Shown: in pieces, positions 23,484 through 36,929 of the stretch
Position numbering within the stretch: position 1 is the stretch's first letter
Layout: every line of letters begins with the position of its first letter
From: Casuarina equisetifolia
Lineage: Eukaryota > Streptophyta > Magnoliopsida > Fagales > Casuarinaceae
DNA length: 64,000 nucleotides
Direction of reading: 5' to 3'
Assembly (NCBI GenBank): GCA_028551475.1
Contig: CM052357.1
Coordinates: 5,689,931 to 5,753,930 of the forward strand
Position numbers and translations under genes: made by a program
The notes under the pieces: model-generated
Databases searched by the model: none
The model's input: the letters and a program-made list of their open reading frames with translations, nothing else
What the model was told of the DNA's origin: nothing

Positions 23484-23624
23484 GAAATATTTATAATTAA
23501 GTTTCTTTCAGAGATGACTTAAGCTATGAGCTAAACACATTGTACCTGCATTCGTGTTTTTGGTTGTGTGCTCTTTTTTCATTGCTCAAGTCATCTCTGA
23601 AAGAAACTTAATTATAAATCTTTC
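23484..23624. repeat. 41-bp-arm inverted repeat (hairpin)
   Basis: Arms 23484-23524 and 23584-23624 are reverse complements over 41 nt with two mismatches, separated by a 59-nt loop. Core of the arm: TTTCTTTCAGAGATGACTT. A transcript would fold into a long near-perfect stem, like a young MIRNA locus or a small foldback element. No clear target duplication was seen at the ends. Confidence 0.85.
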
Positions 23625-23629
23625 AAATG

Positions 23630-25013
23630 AGTCTTTCTTTCGTATTCTAGCTCTCAATGTTATCACGGGGTGCTCTTCGTACTCTAAATCTTGATTTTAT
23701 CTTAAAATTGACTTATAACAAACTTTTAAGAAGCAATATTAAATCACATAATAGTACTCTTTAAAATTAAATACAATATCATCTCCTTACAAGTTGATCT
23801 AGATAATACAATAAATTTTCTGACAATTTTTTAGAAGAATATGAGGGTGTTGATGTTGGCAAGCTTTCTCCGTCACTTTAATATATATTTTGTCACTTTG
23901 AATTCTCCATAACTTATCCCTTGCGGGCGGGCCGTTTGCAATTCTACGCACATAACAAAAGAAAAAATACAGATAGAAAGTATCCATGATCAAATCAAAA
24001 GCGTCCCCACTGGAGAGTTTTCTCTTTGGACTCAAGTGTTTAGCCTTTACACCTTCAACAACTAGCAACAACGTCAGCAAAATTTATATGTAGAAGGTAA
24101 ACGTTTCTACAGAAAATGCTTAACAACAATGAAAGTGATTCAATCCTTTGTTATGGTGGAAAACAATGCGACAGAAACTTTGATTAAGCAGAAAAAGAAC
24201 TTGCTTTCCTAGATGGGCCAAACAATAATGTCTGAAAAAAGGTTGTTAGTGTTGTTATGAGTGAAAATGAGAAGAGCATTCAGACAAACCACTTAAATTT
24301 TGACGATTTTTGGGAACACTCTAGTGTTTGTCACAGAGGAATTGGTCGAGTATGGGACATAAGATCACCTCATGAAACAGTCTGCAGGAGCTGTTTTGAT
24401 AGGATGTTTCTTGTTTGCAATCCAAAGAGGACCATTAAAAATGAGACTGAGATATCCAAATGACAGCTAAATTCTTTCCAATGGCTCATTTCGGATGGTG
24501 ATTCTACTATTGTTTGAACGAATCTGTAGTAGTTGCTAAAGGATGCTCGGAATCCCTGTCCCAGAGCGGTTGTGTCCGAAATGAATTGTCGAGGATTAAA
24601 GAAGCCGATTTAGCATAACTGTGTTGGATTTGTAATATGTAGTGTCAAACATCATCATTTTGCCCCATAGTGTTGTTTTTCTCATTGGGATATGACGACA
24701 TTCTGACTTGGGTGTTGTAGATTAGAAAGTATGAGAAAATATAAGGAAAAATCAGTCGGAAAGCGAAAGAAAATCTAGGTTCCCTGTGGGGGTGGATTTT
24801 GCTTTCTTAACCACCTTATATCGGTGTCCTTTTTGTACATGTTGCCATGTTTTAAGCTCGTCTGCATTGTGTGATCCAAACATATAGCTGCTCAGCTGTA
24901 AAACCCCACAAATTGGAAGTTTCCTCATGTTGTTGAGTCGGTAGGAGCCTCAAAGGAGGTGAATTTTCAGAAAGAAAAGGTTGGTACTCTAAAGCACCAC
25001 ACCAATTACCAAA
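23630..25013. other. Gene-poor DNA upstream of NPF copy 2 and downstream of CAD1-like gene
   Basis: No recognisable gene. Open stretches such as plus 24257-24463 resemble no family I know and have no visible splice or promoter context. Confidence 0.4.
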
Positions 25014-25112
25014 TCAGGACCAATGATTTAGTTGTAGAACTATGGCTTCTGATCTTAAAATCTTCGGTTTGAATCCCTTACCAACAATACACAAAAAATA
25101 AATAAATAAATA
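25014..25112 (+). mobile_element. Possible tRNA-derived SINE fragment
   Basis: About 100 nt with an A-box-like TTTAGTTGTAGAAC, a B-box-like GGTTTGAATCCC at 25066-25077 and an A-rich tail made of AAATA repeats ending about 25112. This is the general layout of a pol III SINE. No target duplication was verified. Confidence 0.35.
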
Positions 25113-25525
25113 GGTACCACCAGTGATCGTTGTTAAAAAACTGTGGACAAACATGATAAAGAGACGGAAGTCAATGCCAAAATGGATGTGTACAGAACAC
25201 AAAATACAAAGTCCCCAACAATCAGTCTGGAAAGGATACATCCTGATCCTCATGAAGAAAAATCACTTCATGTCAAAACCACATCACTTTCCAGTGAACG
25301 AAATTCAAACTAATTCTAGAAGAAATGAGCATTGGCTAATCGATAACGTGTCTATGAACAAGACAACTATAGTATAAAAAGAACACAATTTACAAAACAG
25401 ACCACATATGGCCCGTGTAAAGAATGCCTGACTGTAGTTTCTAGTGTGGAAGGTAAGACTGAAGCAAAAGGGCCCCCCAAAAAAAAACACAAAGAAAGGA
25501 AGAGAAGAAAGAAGAAGCTAATTCA

Positions 25526-28500
25526 TCAATAGTTTAACAAGGAGTATTTTATACGCAACACAATCTTTCCCTTGTCAACCCCAAGTTTTGCCCCTGTGAC
25601 CAACCAGTGACCAGGAATATCTTGTGGCCCTTTGGACATTTCTGTCAAGTCTACGATTTTGGCCAGTTTTCCAAGTTGGCTTGAACTATCTTCCTTTTTG
25701 TCACTTTTCTTTTTATCGCTTGAAACAGATGTGGAAGTGCCCTCAGACCTTTGTGAAGTGTGAAGGGAGGAAGGGTTGTGATCCCAAACTGATCGCCTGA
25801 TTGTGCAGCCTGGTACTTTGGAGAATAGAAGTTTAAGGTGTAACACATTTTTGGGACCAAAATCCCATACACCAAGCTGAGCCCCTGTGACAATGTGAAC
25901 ACCAGAGAGGTCTCCGATGCAGGTCTCCGTGTGCTCTATAGGTGCAGTACTTACATGGGAGAAGTTCTTCCACTTGATTGGCTCGAACCAACGGCTGTCT
26001 TGTTCCTCTGGTCCCTGCCACTTTGGTGCACCGATGGCCACATGTGCATCCCAGTGGGGTTGAAGAATTTTTGGAAGAGATACTAAATGCTGCAATTGGA
26101 TAGCAAGTCGGTTCTGTTTGTTCCCTTCCAGGCTAAGTCTAAGCCCGGTAACTGGCTTGCGGCCAACTGTTACCTGCAATTGTAACTCATGGTTCAACAT
26201 AGCTAGAGAAACTTGAACTCGTAGCTAACATGAAAAGAAATAAACACCGGGCACACCAAGATGATATGATTTACAAAAATTTAGTGGAGTAGCATGTTGC
26301 AGGTATGTACTCTGAATAGAATTTTGGTAAACCACGAATATGAAGACCCTGAAAGGGTTGAAAAGTTGGAGTTCCACTTAAAGATTTGTACTCTCTCACC
26401 ACAAAAATTTTAGCTACGCCGAACACAAATTGGAAAAAAGAACTTCTGGCCTCATTTTTGAGATTTAAGTTTAAGTTTAATCATAACTTGTGTTTTGTAC
26501 TAGAAGAGTGAAGTGACATAGCACAGGATTGGATCACAAAGAAGGCAACCGGGAACAACACATGTAACAGAGACAACAAAGAAAACAGAAGTTTGGGCAA
26601 CAAACCAAAAACGGATGCAAATCTGAATAGCTTTCCAGGAACTCTTAAAATAGATTTGTACTCTCACCACCTTTTTCTTTTTCTCAGTTTGCTTTGCTAT
26701 AATCACTTATATTTGACCAGAATTAAAAAAAAAAAAGACTAAAAACCGCTGGACATGTCTGAAACCATTGTGAAAACCAGCTTCAAGTACATGATTCGAA
26801 CCAAAACCCTTAAAAGAGTACAAAGAATCAAAATAATACCTGATCTGGGCTCACATACAGCTTTGGACCCATCAAGCTGAACTGAAGGGAGGAGCATACA
26901 GGCTCCTTTCTTTGTGGATTCTGTTCTGGGGCCCACACTCGAGCAATTTGAAAATCCAAGAAATATTGTAAATCTTCAATGGGTGGCTTGTCTGGTAAAA
27001 ATAGGAACAGATAATCAGAGAGTAATTATTGAAGAGAAATCATTCCCAAGTACAAAGAACATGTAACAAAGTACTTGTACTTTAGGATATTTGAACTTTA
27101 CTTGGCTTTCAAGAATTGCAGAGCAATACATCAGACAACCAAACGAGAAAGAAAAAAAAAAACAAAAAACAAAAGAAACCAACATCACTTTTGAAGTAAC
27201 TTAGTCTAATAACTTAACTAAAAGCAATAAACCAGCCAACCCACATCACTTTGGAGAATCGCAAAAGCAATACATCATCTCACCAAAAGAAAGATAAAGA
27301 AGACAGATAGAACTTAAAGAACTTATGTGAGATCACACTTATGCAGAGTAGTTTTGTTGAGGAATCATTTCCTATTTGAACTCTGCCTTTTTGTTGAATC
27401 TACTATCTAAATGTTGGAAAATATTTGCAAAACTTTTACACACCATGATAAGATTTTGGTAAAAGCCTTAACAAGGTAAGTCTACAAATTCTAAGACATA
27501 GGATGAAAAAGTTTGAAATCCCTGTAAATCCTATAAATTGTTTCTGAAAACTATTATAGTAACCACTTACTTAAATTGGAATGAGATTCATATTTCAAGC
27601 AAACATATAGTTAGGATCTTACACTCTAGATATAAATCTATTGCACGAGCTAGATGCTTTATTCCGGGTACATCTTCCAACAGGGAAACAATAGGTGTAA
27701 ATGTCATGTTAATAACATCTGGTGCCAATTTTACCGTCTCTGCCCACTTGGGATGACTCTGCTCAAGATCGTCTCCTCCTCTTCTCCTGAATATTACAGT
27801 AACATCCTGTAACAATAGACCGATAGTTTAGCCAATGTTTTCTCATATAAGACATGCAAAGATTATGCACAGAAACAGAACTGCATCAGAGATATAAATT
27901 TCAATGCAACCAGACTCAAGAACAAGAATACATGATGCAGTTAGCGGAAAGTTCCCAGAGGCCACTAAATGCTATTCTTTTGGGGGAAAGAAGAAGTTTC
28001 CAAGTGAACAGCACCATACTAACCTTGTCCTTGTATTTTAAGGGAGCAGCAGTTGATTGGCTTTTCGAGTCCAGAAATCTCTGATCCCCAATCTCTTTCA
28101 CATAGCTTTCAATGTCCAATGCAGACAAAGGAGATGACTGGTGCTGCCTGATATATACTACATCCCTTCCACCAATTGTTGCCGATGTAATGACATGTGT
28201 ACCAAAATTTTCAATAAAACTGAAAAGTAGGAAAATAAATACAATGCCAGTCAGAAGGATGCACTTCAGACCTTCAAAATTGTAAATTGTTTTACTTTTA
28301 AAATATATAATCTGCCAGAACACTGAGTTGATCCAGTTACTCATCAGAACATGCCCTAACATATTGCAAATTTTTTGCAGCTTACAACTGATTAATTTAC
28401 TCTCGTGTATTGAGAGGGCAATATGTCCGAATATGACACTATTTGCTATTACTAGAATTTAGATAAGCTAAACAGTTCCTGAATATCTTCACTTTCATTC

Positions 28501-31500
28501 CTTCTGAAATGGCATCAACTTTGCCTTGTAGAGAATTCTTACTCTTATCCTCTCTACAATGGGATTTAAACTTTATTTTCTAACACTGTTACCAGACTCT
28601 CTACTTTGATAAATCCACTTGGATCAAGACCCAACCGTTTGAATCAGCAACGAATTGGTTATCACTGCTAACAACCAATATGAAACCATCAACTTCTTTA
28701 GTTCTAAATTATTAGGTAAAAACACAAGAACATGCATATTCGAGTAGGTAGGATTCGCTAATATAGGTAGTTCCAAGTCACCAATTTTTTTTCTTTTTCT
28801 TTTTCTTTTTCCTGCTAATGTCTGAAGATAATGATATGATAAGGATAAAATCCCCATACTTGATTGCCTATACAGCAAATGGAATTTATAATTCAAAGGA
28901 TCATAATGTCAGTGGAAAAAATAGAATAATATCAGAAGTTCGTAAACTATAGCAACAAATCAGGGACGAATTGCTTACCTGGCCAGGGATGCAAAATCCC
29001 ATGAGTAAGGAACAGCCTGTCTGATTTCTTCACGCAAGACCAAATTAGGGTTTGTTAGTTTAACTTCAAATAGAGGAATGAAATATCCAACCATTGCAAG
29101 GGATTTTGTAGCTGCTGCATCCACTTGCCAAGAACCAGTAAAGTTGAACATGGCATTAAAACTTCCCAGCGGGATGCATCCTGATACACCCGATTTCCTA
29201 TTGAAAAATTCTGCCATCTGGAATTTCAAGCACCAAAGGCATCCATTAAACGCTGATAAGTCATATCATAAAACAGGTAGAACACCATCAATGCAAACAT
29301 TATTAGCATCCAAAAAAATATATATATTAAATTAAAAGGCAACAAATATTTCCTTTATACATCCTGAGGCTTTACCTTTGAGACAGAAATCTAATGACAA
29401 TCCCATGACCTAAAATGTCTCCATATATAAGATTTTGTACAAAATTGTTAACAATTTTTTTGCAAACACACACATCATGAAGAAACAGAACTCAGCTGCT
29501 CTCTAAGAAATTGCAATCTAATCAATTCTACATACTACACAAGCTGAAGCTAGTAAAAAATAAAAAGTGAAAAAAGATGAAAGGAAGTACTTGTTAAAAC
29601 TGCAGGGGCTCTTATTCAACACAGACATATTGGATTGGATGCAGTATCTAGTAGCATTGGCTATAAAAATATTTAAGGAAAGCTTAAACAACCAGATTGT
29701 TTCAGTGAGCATGAGATGTTGTTTGCCTTTTTCTTGATGTATTCCTCTTTTATACTTTTCTAGTAAGTAAAGATAAATTTGTGTAAGAGGAGAATCCACA
29801 AGGCCCTGTGCCTAAAAGTTGCAATCCGCAGTTGAAGATCAAAAAATCTATAAACGTAGAGGAATGCTATCTAAATAAATTATCCAATAATCCAATGAAA
29901 ACCCAAAACAGCTCAAACTATTAAGTCCAATCATTCCTCTCACTCCAGTTTGTACAGCAGATGTTTTTCTCCTTTGTGGAACACTCAAGAAAAAGGAGAA
30001 AGTGTTTACGATGACCTTCTCCATCAGATGATCAATAATAAACTAAGCTTGTAAAAACTGAAATCCGCAGACTGAAAGATGAAAATTCAAAATGATAGTC
30101 ATAAAAACATAAAAATAATCAGAGTAATTGGACGCAAGAGCCAAATGAATTGAAAGATTCATGTAGTTGGAATCCAATTGCAGGTTGTAAAGTGGTTGAG
30201 GTACGGTGTGGCTACATCTTGGTTGTGATCAGGCCCACACAAAGAATGGCATTATAAGCCCCTCGCCTTAGCTAAAAATGTTTGACAAATGTATACTTTC
30301 GCCAGCTGCAGGTTTTCTTGCCTACAGCCTGGCTATGTAAAAACCAATTGAGTGCCACTCTAAGAACTGAAGCAAAGGAACATCAATTTGAGCTGACATT
30401 AGTAGAAACGCAAAGGCATTTCCCTGAAAACAGGCCTTCCAAGAAACTAGGCTTGTCCCCCCGAACATTGAGTATATACTTCTAAACTTGTACCCACACA
30501 TAAACGAGAAACTAAGTAATCTACAACATCATCACACTAAAGATTCTCAAGGAAAGTGGTCTTTCTCCCTACTAAAACAGATTGTTCCCATCTAAACAAA
30601 TAGGTATTTTCAGAATCATATAAGGCAGACTGAATAACAGAATCTACCCACCAATGAGATCTATAACCTCCCTCACTCAGCTAAAAGTTGTAATGCTTTA
30701 ACAATAAGTGGACGCTAAAGCTTGAGTAGCAAAGATAAACAAAGCTAAAATCACTGAATTAACCTAGAAATTGATTTACAATTAACCATTATCACAGATC
30801 AATTCAGAAAACAAGAGAACCATCTAGTATCTATATAAGACAACATTTATTATTCTCTCCACGTATCAAAATAGTTTGAGTTCAATAAGTAGTTAATTCC
30901 CAATAAGAAACCCTACTTTCCTTGCAACTCATGACTTTGAGTGTAAACACAATTGCACGCAGATTATCAAAGATAGGGTAAAGCAAAAACAACAACTGGG
31001 TACCCCCTTCAAATTAATTCTAGAAGCCTACCATTAGTATGAACTACAAATTTAGAATTCAATAAACATCAGTTTCAGAAATGTCTCCCCGTTCACCTTC
31101 ACATAATTCAATAGGTACCACCCACAAAACCTTAGGCTTCTTCGTGATCAGCTTCTGACCCCATTGGTTCCACCTGAACTTCCCACTATTTCCTTTTTCT
31201 TATTTTCCCACTATTTCCTTTTTTTCTTTTCCCATTATTTCCTTCATTTGGCATCCAGCAAACTTGTCAAAGTTCCCATCACCAGGACAAGAATGTAATG
31301 AGAAAGAGGTCGTCCATGTTATAAATTTTTTAAGTTCTTTCCAACCAGCCAAAGGTTGTGGACTGTAACGCAAAAATTAGATATCGGTTACTGGACCCTC
31401 CCTTAGTTTTCTGAATCATTTCCCTACAAAATTAATTTATCTCATGCCCCAAAGGGGTAAGGTTTTTTCTGTTGGGCAAAAATTAAAGAAGTGATAACAC

Positions 31501-32735
31501 TAATATAGCTTTGAACAGAAAGGAGAGATGCAGGTTGGACTTCGAGTATCTAACGCCCTGAGCAAGGCATTCATAATCTTCACCTGATCTCTTTCTAAGA
31601 CCCACAGTTGTAAATTTTAAGTGATACTCCAGGAAATTCCATCACTTTGTAAGTATATCTCCTAATGCGTTAGTGATCCTTTAAAAAAATAGAAATGGAG
31701 GTTCACAAACGGAGAAAAAACTAGGTAGCAAATATAGTTTTGCCATTAAATAGGCTGAGATGTATTCAAAATAAAACCACCCACTTCTCACATCACATTG
31801 CAGCTATAGTGTCAAAGTAGAACCAGAGAATGTAATTCCAGGAGGAATTCATGAAAACTTTTATTGCATTTTCCACAAAACCTCTCCTGGCATCCCTAGT
31901 ATGTAGTAGTGCAGAAATGAAATACGTTTTAGAAACACAGATCAACGAAGAGGCACGTTTCAAATCAACAACCATAGGTAGATGGAACCAAGAAACTTGC
32001 CACACTAATTGACCATCCCATTAGGGAAAAACCAGAATCTATTGAAGATCCTGATGAACAAATAGATGTTGAAAAAAATTCCACCATTGCATGCTTAATG
32101 TTAATAATGATGGTTATAAACCACTCCCATTTGAACAAAAACGAAAAAGCTGTGCAAAGAAAATCCCCAGCTACAATTTCATCACCTAAACAAACTTTAG
32201 CAGGAAAAGGAACATCCAGCATACTAATTGCAGTACTAAATCAAAATACAAAAAAATGCCTCGAAACAAATACGAAACCAGATTGAACGAGAAAAATAAA
32301 GCAACTAAATCTCAAATACCCAACGAGTAAAAAGAAAAAAGAACGAAACAATAGCCCCAACAAGCCCATTAGACCGTCATAATTACAGATTTCAGATATT
32401 ACGAGAGAATGATTAAAGACAAAGAACTAAAATCCCATAAAAATGGATCAAGAAATCACCTCATAAAAGCTGCACACAGATTTTCCCTCTATGCCACTGT
32501 GCCCCACTGTGCAATCAATGTGAACAGGCACATTTGGCACCACAACGCCATCAGAGAGAACTAGATCCCTGGTCTTGTCCTCCTCGAGATGAACCAGCCT
32601 CGACCCAGGAGCTCCCTTGCAGTAAAGAAGCCTAATATCTGAGGTGACATCGAAGCCTCGACCCAAAGCCTGGATTGAGTTGCAGAGAGTGGTGGCCAAA
32701 GCATCAGAGCTGAAGCTCCTTGTTGTTGTCGTCAT
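25526..32735 (-). CDS. CAD1: MACPF domain protein, CAD1 ortholog, 6 exons
   Basis: CONSTITUTIVELY ACTIVATED CELL DEATH 1 family: a plant membrane-attack-complex/perforin-domain protein that, in Arabidopsis, restrains salicylic-acid-linked programmed cell death. Exons: 32460-32735, 28979-29217, 28024-28219, 27623-27806, 26840-26991, 25526-26173; 1695 nt, 564 residues, close to the Arabidopsis length of about 561. The start is the ATG at 32733-32735. Conserved text in order: IQALGRGFDVTSDIRLLYC, then GAPGSRLV (N terminus); CIPLGSFNAMFNFTGSWQVD; the MACPF signature region ENFGTHVITSATIGGRDVVY; YKDKDVTVIFRRRGGDDLEQ; TFTPIVSLLEDVPGIKHL; then VTVGRKPVTGLRLSLEG, HLVSLPKILQPHWD and the C terminus GKIVLRIKYSLLNY. 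All junctions are GT-AG and in phase, and I found no lesions. Intron 1 is long, 29218-32459. Single copy in this window. Confidence 0.95.
31178..31250. repeat. Short tandem repeat in CAD1 intron 1
   Basis: Three imperfect copies of a roughly 25-nt unit with the core TTCCCACTATTTCCTTTTT; the last copy has CATT for CACT. Confidence 0.7.
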
Positions 32736-32739
32736 TGTT

Positions 32740-34340
32740 GCTAAGTTCTCCGCAGTCAAAAGATCTTTTCATTGGTGGAAAGAAATAGGAAGCTGTGAAC
32801 AATAAATGGTTTGGTTGTTGTCGCAGCTGTAGTTGTAGTTGTTGATTGTCAAAGACATATTTCTCTGAAGCAGATGAAGTGTCTTCGTTCTGGGTTTTTG
32901 TCTTTTTGATGTGGAACTTGTATGATAGGGTAAAGCTTTGGACTTTACTAGTTGGTGAGCTTTGTTCTTGTTCTAAAGGCAGGCCTTTGACTGCAATGAT
33001 GGCTGAAAACGCGTTTTTTGTTCGAAGAGGGTAGAAGGATTCTGAGTTGACTGGTCATCCATTTAAGATCCATACCTAAAGTCTTCTTGCCTTTTCAAAA
33101 GCACCATTACGAATTATTCTTGATGCTAAATTAGCGAACTCTGCCTTCTCTTCAACCTAATGCTTCTTTCATTGGATTCAAATGTTATTTTACATTGATT
33201 CTTTGACCATCTTAAAGAATCATTTCATGTTGTTTGGCTTTGAATGAAGATTTGGTTGTCATTGTTCATCAACTATTATCATTTCTTTATTCTTAGCATC
33301 CATGTTCAGATTCGCTTCTGACTTTTCGTTTTTGTTTGAAGAATCGTAGCTTGTCATGTTCGATTCATGTACTCACATATTTCTCGTTAGTAACATAAAA
33401 ATATTTATGGTTTGTTATTATCAATAGTGTAACCATTTTCAATACTAGAAAAAAAAATCGTTTAGGTTAAGGGTAAAATTATTAAATTTTTAATTAGGGC
33501 TTCTCCTAATTTTTCGATAAGTATTAAATATATAATGTTATTTGGTAAGCCATCACAATAATTAAAGAGTTTATTGCAAATCATATAAAATTGTCGTTGT
33601 TGTTATTTATGCCTTGTTGCTTAATCCGCACATATTGGTAACAAACGTGTAACGCAAGAATCATGGATCGACGTTAGATTTTTTTTGAAAAGAAAAATGT
33701 TAAGGATGAACCCTTTTCAGCTAATTCCCAACACAAAGTCCAGTTGACCTGCATGTATCATCTTCATTCCCTTGATGCCAAAGCCTTGGATTCTCTCAAT
33801 TTTCATTGATCTGCATGTATCTCCTAATATACAGCAGTAAGCTTGATTGAAATATTCAAACCGAACAACTAAAGCATTGCATCGTAGAAGGAATTTGATC
33901 AGCAAAGTATTAGCTTTGGATATAAAGAAAGGCCAAGCAATAATGGAACGCTCGAAAGGACGCCTCAACCTGCCAAGCAAATAGGTTTGGAATTCAACAC
34001 CTCTCCCTCTCCTAATTACCATTCAGAAATCCAAAGGATGGTTTGATGAGTTTCATAAATTAACTTTTTGTGTTTTCTCCATTAACATGAGGTTACTTTG
34101 TTAAGGTTACATAAGTATTTTATCAAATAATCTAATGGAAAAGAATAAAGAAAAAAAAACTGATAAAATAAACGAGAGTGTGGGGACCAAGATGGACCTT
34201 TCAATTTATTGTTGTTGTCTTTTACCTTGGTCGGAAAGGTGGTTCCTTGAGCCACATGGTAGACATTAAGGGTGCCAGCAAAAGATTACAAGGCATGTCT
34301 ATTCTTAAATCTCCATTTTCAGGAAAAGCCAAAGGTGTAT
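32740..34340. other. CAD1 upstream region and gene-poor DNA
   Basis: CAD1-like 5' flank, then AT-rich DNA. An open stretch at minus 33717-34022 (101 codons) has no recognised homology. Nothing else supported. Confidence 0.4.
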
Positions 34341-34345
34341 TTAGG

Positions 34346-34570
34346 GAAGCTTGTGAAAATAACATATATTTATAAATAGAAGCTACTTTTTTAATGGCGA
34401 AACTCAATTCAGAACTTGCCTCTTGAAATTGTTTACGAGTTGTGCTCTCTCGACCTGACGAAGCTTGTGAAAATAACATTTTTTTTTTTTATAAAGAAGC
34501 TACTTTTTGAAAGGGTAAGCTCAATTCAGAACTTGCCTCTTGAAGATGTTGACAAGTTGTGTCTTGCAGA
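34346..34570. repeat. Tandem duplication, about 114-nt unit, two copies
   Basis: Copy 1 starts at 34346 and copy 2 at 34460, each opening GAAGCTTGTGAAAATAACAT and containing CTCAATTCAGAACTTGCCTC. They differ mainly by a poly-T expansion and small indels. Confidence 0.85.
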
Positions 34571-34879
34571 GATTTTTGCCTGGTGGGTTGGTTTACGAAA
34601 GTGGTTTAACTTTTCTCACCGGTAGGTAACTCCACATCTTACCTTTCACCACTTCGCGTATTTTCTAATTAGAAAAATATTAAAAAAATAATATGCTAAA
34701 AGTTTTATTGTAATATCTTTTCTTAATTAAAAATTATACATGAATTTTATATATAAAAAATTATAACACTTATTAAAAAAATTAAAATATGAATTGGTTT
34801 AAATCCTAAGTGAATTTTTTATCTTTGTTTTTTTTAATTTCCAAAAGGGAATGAATTGTCACTAACTAGCTATCTCAAG

Positions 34880-35220
34880 TGATAAACTAGTGGGACCCTA
34901 ATGGTAAAATCCAGAGTTTGGTCCCTTATGTACTGAGTTAGGTGTGTGAGTTTCGAGAAAAAAAAAAGAAAAAGAAAAAAAAATATTATTAGTAAGACAA
35001 TCACATCCATGTCATGATGTGTCGAGCAGTAGCAACCTTAATGAGGTCACAATTATTTAACATGTGGAGTATAGTTCAACTAATAAAGTTAGTAAGAATC
35101 TTGATTGTTAGGTTTGGCATTTGACATTTAATGTGCGTGAGTTATGAAAAAAAAAATTAAAATCCTATTAATAAGACAATCACATACATGTCATGATGTG
35201 ACGAGTAGTTGCAGGCCAAG
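34880..35220. repeat. Diverged pair of about 180-nt repeats
   Basis: The text AAGACAATCACATCCATGTC at about 34997 recurs with one change at about 35174, each time after an A-rich run and a GTGAGTT word and followed by ATGATGTG-CGAG. The pattern (internal box, A-rich run) is somewhat SINE-like, but the family is unknown. Confidence 0.5.
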
Positions 35221-36440
35221 CTCTAGAGTATAGGAGACTTAACGTGAGCTAAGCAAGGAGCTTCTTTAACAGAGTTAATTTGTGCATTGGGTGATGACGT
35301 GAAGGTTAGTTTTGTCTGGGAAAGCAACCAGATAAATTGGGGGAGAGAGGGAACGAAATGGCGTTTGGGAGAATTTGGTCTCTATGGAGGTTTTGCTTTT
35401 GATTTAATCAAGATAGAGGTCTCGTTCTCTCAATGAAATACCAAATCATTTCTTGTTCCACTTTAAATTAGTTCTAATTTCTTAATTTAGAGGGATTTTA
35501 CCATTTAAAGGTTTGTTATGTGCTCTATAAAACCAAGCACATAACAATTGGCTTTTCTTAGTCTAAGATCACAGTGAGTTTGGGCAACCAAAACATTGAC
35601 TATGAAGCATGATAGATTCTTATGGTCTTAAATTGTAGTATAGTCTTTTAGCATAATGATTAGGCTACATACTTTCATTGACACAATCTTAAGCAAATCT
35701 TCGGATTAAAAGAACCAACTGTAGACGAGGAGACGGGAAGATTTGCCTCTAGTAACTGGCTGCTCGTAGTTTTCTGTCTTCTCGTTGTTGGGAAGGCACT
35801 ACGAAATGGCATGCTTCCAGAGGAGGCTTCGATAAATTGAAGCTTCGATCTATGGATTACCATTTCCAGCAAGTTTGGCACAACATAGAAGACATCCTGC
35901 CTGAGCCTTTGAGTCTGTTTTCTCCCATGAAAACAGATTGAATTTAGAATTGGTGACCAGAAACCTAGGATTTGGCCGGAAAATACAGACCACGGCAACA
36001 TACAATAATGCTTGATTTATTAAAAAGTTCCCGAGATTACAAAGCTGATTTCGATTGACATACATATAGCTAAAAGAATCAATCGAATTGGTAAGGATTT
36101 AATCACAAAAATCGAATCAAAGACAATCGAGAAAGATTTCCATTTAGGGCATCGACAGCAATCTTCACGTTTGTCCAATCCTGGCAACCTGCGTACGCCC
36201 ATTCGACAATGACATGTCAACTAGGGCTGACCTAGGTTAAGACTCTGACGTGGAGGACACGCTGGTATAGATGATTGATGTGGCAAAGACCTGAGAAGGC
36301 GCATGCGTTAACATCCCTCTGAAGTGCGTGAATCATAAACCTGGAATGTAATAGCCAAAACCTAACAAAAGAGAAGCCTTCAGTGAAAATGTCCGGTTGA
36401 CCTACAAAAGATACAAAATGTAAATGTAGTTTCTTCATTT
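35220..36440. other. Gene-poor DNA
   Basis: An open stretch at minus 35675-36001 (108 codons) resembles no family I know. A poly-T run lies at about 36438-36456. Nothing else supported. Confidence 0.35.
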
Positions 36441-36910
36441 TTTTTTTTTTTTTTTTATGTTTTTTATATCTGGATCGCCAGTCAGGGGTCCGACCTAATT
36501 ACCATATGGTTGACTCATGGATAGGACCCTCAGGAATGAAATAATAGTTAATTTTTACATGTTTGGTGTGAATATGAAAAATTAAATTCTTCATCATGTA
36601 AAAGACTAAGAGATTGTCACACTAGATAGTTTGGAAATGCAAAGGGAAAGCTCAGAGTTCAAGTGCTAATGAATGAAATAAGAGTTGATTTTCTCGTATG
36701 AAAAATTGAATTCATCATAGGTAAAAGACTAAGAAATTGTCAAACTAAATCGTTGGGAGATGCAAAAAAGCCCAAAGTTCGCAAAATAAGTATTCAATTC
36801 ACATAAGTTTAACCATCATATTGAATATATAACTACAAGAATCAATCGAATTGGTAAGTAATTAAATACCAAAATCAAATGAAATCAAGTTGAGAAAGAT
36901 TTTTATTTTG
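36060..36910. repeat. Local diverged repeats
   Basis: The block at about 36060-36150 (AGAATCAATCGAATTGGTAA, then GAGAAAGATTT and GGGCATC) recurs at about 36835-36920. Between them lies a separate tandem pair: AATGAAATAA, TATGAAAAATT, GTAAAAGACTAAGA and ATTGTCA occur in the same order at about 36536-36650 and 36673-36770. Confidence 0.65.
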
Positions 36911-36929
36911 GGCATCAAGGAGAAAAGAT

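Noticed and set aside
24257..24463. 68-codon plus-strand open stretch
   Set aside because: No recognised domain, and no promoter or splice context visible.
33717..34022. 101-codon minus-strand open stretch
   Set aside because: No family recognised; length is within chance for this much DNA. Left as gene-poor DNA.
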